DNA from: an uncultured Clostridia bacterium
GTDB lineage: Bacteria > Bacillota > Clostridia > Oscillospirales > Oscillospiraceae
Assembly (NCBI GenBank): GCA_937892865.1
Contig: CALBJG010000088.1
Coordinates: 1 to 7,266 of the forward strand
Length of the DNA stretch: 7,266 bases
Direction of reading: 5' to 3'
A program made the translations under genes and the position numbers. The notes under the pieces were generated by a model. That model was not told where the DNA came from. It made no database searches and was given only the letters and a program-made list of their open reading frames with translations. Of this stretch, positions 6,270 to 7,266 are shown piece after piece. Within the stretch, counting starts at the first letter, position 1, and every line of letters begins with the position of its first letter.

Positions 6270-6470
6270 AATGCATAATTCACAATGCACAATGCACAAT
6301 TGTTGTGTCGGCAAAGCCGACGAATTTTAAATATCCCCTCCCGGGGAGGGGTGCCCTGAAAGGGCGGGGTGGAATGCGGGCAGGAAATCCAAAGTTTGCA
6401 CGATGTGACAGACTTATGAAAGGTTTATCATTTCCGCTGCACCCTCATTATGCATTCTGCATTTTGCATT
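6270..6470. repeat. MITE-like element of about 200 bp bounded by inverted heptamer arrays
   Basis: The left end is a tandem 7-bp array: AATGCAT, AATTCAC, AATGCAC, AATGCAC, then AATT (6270-6301). The right end, read on the - strand from 6470, is AATGCAA, AATGCAG, AATGCAT, AATGAGG (6443-6470). Both arrays keep exact 7-bp spacing and face inward. The interior carries three short hairpins: GTCGGC/GCCGAC (6307-6321), CCCCTCC/GGAGGGG (6335-6351) and GCCCT/AGGGC (6353-6365), and no convincing gene. CTTTTTT occurs on both sides (6262-6268 and 6471-6477). The layout suggests a non-coding mobile element; similar sequences are, from memory, frequent in Oscillospiraceae intergenic regions, but copy number cannot be tested here. 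Confidence 0.7.
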
Positions 6471-6489
6471 CTTTTTTTACGGAACAGAT

Positions 6490-6515
6490 TCGGGCGACCT
6501 GGTTTGGTCGCCCGA
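6490..6515 (-). terminator. Hairpin downstream of pfp, probable terminator
   Basis: A perfect 10-bp stem, TCGGGCGACC (6490-6499) with GGTCGCCCGA (6506-6515), has a 6-base loop and lies 15 bases past the pfp stop. On the - strand it is followed by AATCTGTT, a poor U tract, so its strength is doubtful. It may instead protect the 3' end of the transcript. Confidence 0.6.
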
Positions 6516-6530
6516 TACTTTCAGGAATAT

Positions 6531-7266
6531 TTATTTCTGTTCCAGAGCCAGAGTGACGGTTGTGGTGTCGCAGACTTCGCTGGGTCCAAAGTACTGGATC
6601 GCGCCGGGGTAGACATAGCAGGTTTCCTCTGCCCAGACTGCCCGGTTGGCGGCGAAGAATGTGAAGGGCTTGCCCTCCAGTTCCACCAGCGCCTTGCGGA
6701 TAACGGGCTTGTCTGCGCCGTGGCGGCGCTCCATATTCATCATCTTGGTGATGGGCATACCGCCGGCGACCCACTCTTCTGCGGGGTTACTGAGGTTGGA
6801 TACCTTGCTCAAATAGCCGGTGTAGCCGTAGGAGATCAGCATAAAGGCGTTGTAGCCTAAAGAGTAGCAGTAGTCTGCATCAAAGTTAGAGGGGAATGCG
6901 CAGCGGCCTTCGTAGCCCAGGAAGTGATGCAGGGGGCTGAACTTGCCCTTGTACTCGCCCTTGGCTTTCCGCTGGGCAAGATTTTCCTTGACCATAGCGG
7001 AGAACAGTTTCTCGGACTCGATGAGGGACACCTGCACGTTGCCGTGGGGGTCACGCTCCAGGAACAGCTGCTGCTGAATGGTCTGGGGCAGGATGGCGAA
7101 CACATTCATGGAAGCCTCACTGAGGCCTGCCTTGATGAAGTTATACTTCTCTTCCCAGGTTGCCAGGGCATTGAAAGCATCAGCCTTAGCACCTGCCAGC
7201 AGCTCGTTGATCTCAGCGATCAGCACAGAGAACTCGGGAACGAACTCCACGATGCCCTCGGGGATC
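6531..7266 (-). CDS. pfp: Pyrophosphate--fructose-6-phosphate 1-phosphotransferase (PFP), C-terminal 244 residues
   Basis: PFP interconverts fructose 6-phosphate and fructose 1,6-bisphosphate using pyrophosphate in place of ATP, in the cytoplasm. The visible part is 244 complete codons, about the last 45% of the roughly 550-residue long form. It opens with IPEGIVEFVPE, and then shows HHFLGYEGRCAFPSNFDADY and GGMPITKMMNMERRHG, blocks strongly typical of long PFPs, and ends with GAIQYFGPSEVCD and a short tail. The GGDD and TIDxD-type motifs that separate pyrophosphate from ATP users lie beyond the edge, so the assignment rests on C-terminal similarity. Reading continues unbroken through 7266; the GTG at 7250 is an internal valine. 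The gene converges on rnf and ends at TAA (6531-6533). Confidence 0.93.
   Translation of the reverse strand, partial: IPEGIVEFVPEFSVLIAEINELLAGAKADAFNALATWEEKYNFIKAGLSEASMNVFAILPQTIQQQLFLERDPHGNVQVSLIESEKLFSAMVKENLAQRKAKGEYKGKFSPLHHFLGYEGRCAFPSNFDADYCYSLGYNAFMLISYGYTGYLSKVSNLSNPAEEWVAGGMPITKMMNMERRHGADKPVIRKALVELEGKPFTFFAANRAVWAEETCYVYPGAIQYFGPSEVCDTTTVTLALEQK

Noticed and set aside
6270..6470. CRISPR array suggested by short regular repeats
   Set aside because: The units are 7 bp with no spacers and face each other from the two ends, which does not fit CRISPR.
6107..6556. 149-codon open frame on the + strand past rnfB
   Set aside because: It starts inside rnfB out of frame, crosses the terminator and is mostly repeat sequence.

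Overview
The window is bacterial chromosomal DNA carrying a complete six-gene Rnf operon, rnfCDGEAB (about 1236-6230, + strand). Rnf is a membrane complex that oxidises reduced ferredoxin, reduces NAD+ and pumps Na+ or H+. The C-D-G-E-A-B order, the long multi-cluster RnfB, the RnfC without an alanine-rich tail, the strong AGGAGG-type ribosome sites and the next-door pyrophosphate-dependent phosphofructokinase all point to an anaerobic Firmicute of class Clostridia. The fairly GC-rich coding sequence and the style of the intergenic repeats suggest an Oscillospiraceae/Ruminococcaceae-like gut anaerobe. That placement is inference; no rRNA or other taxonomic marker is present.

Layout. (1) Positions 1-918, - strand: three tightly overlapping genes, read right to left. 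They are a small membrane-anchored NusG-domain-II protein, a Gx-transporter/HepS1-family membrane protein, and the first 17 codons of a lipoprotein leaving the left edge, most likely the flavin transferase ApbE. (2) Positions 919-1235: a divergent control region. It holds a near-consensus promoter for the left operon, a promoter with an extended -10 for rnf, a possible Rex-like operator, and a 99-bp foldback repeat that would be transcribed in the 5' leader of the left operon. (3) Positions 1236-6230: the rnf operon, with gaps of 15 bp or less or 1-4 bp overlaps, closed by a strong intrinsic terminator. (4) Positions 6231-6530: no gene; it holds the rnf terminator, a MITE-like element of about 200 bp bounded by inverted arrays of a 7-bp unit, and a hairpin serving the convergent gene. 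(5) Positions 6531-7266, - strand: the C-terminal 244 codons of a long-form pyrophosphate:fructose-6-phosphate phosphotransferase entering from the right edge.

How the genes fit together. RnfB takes electrons from ferredoxin, RnfA and RnfE carry an intramembrane iron-sulfur centre, RnfD and RnfG carry covalent FMN, and RnfC passes electrons to NAD+. The covalent FMNs need ApbE, which makes the divergent operon a plausible maturation or accessory module for Rnf. The biochemical roles of the NusG-II and Gx proteins in that module are not settled. PFP uses pyrophosphate in place of ATP in glycolysis, so both flanks of the control region fit an energy-limited fermenter. Rnf itself is a well-known system. 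The least explained parts of the window are the accessory pair and the two structured repeats.
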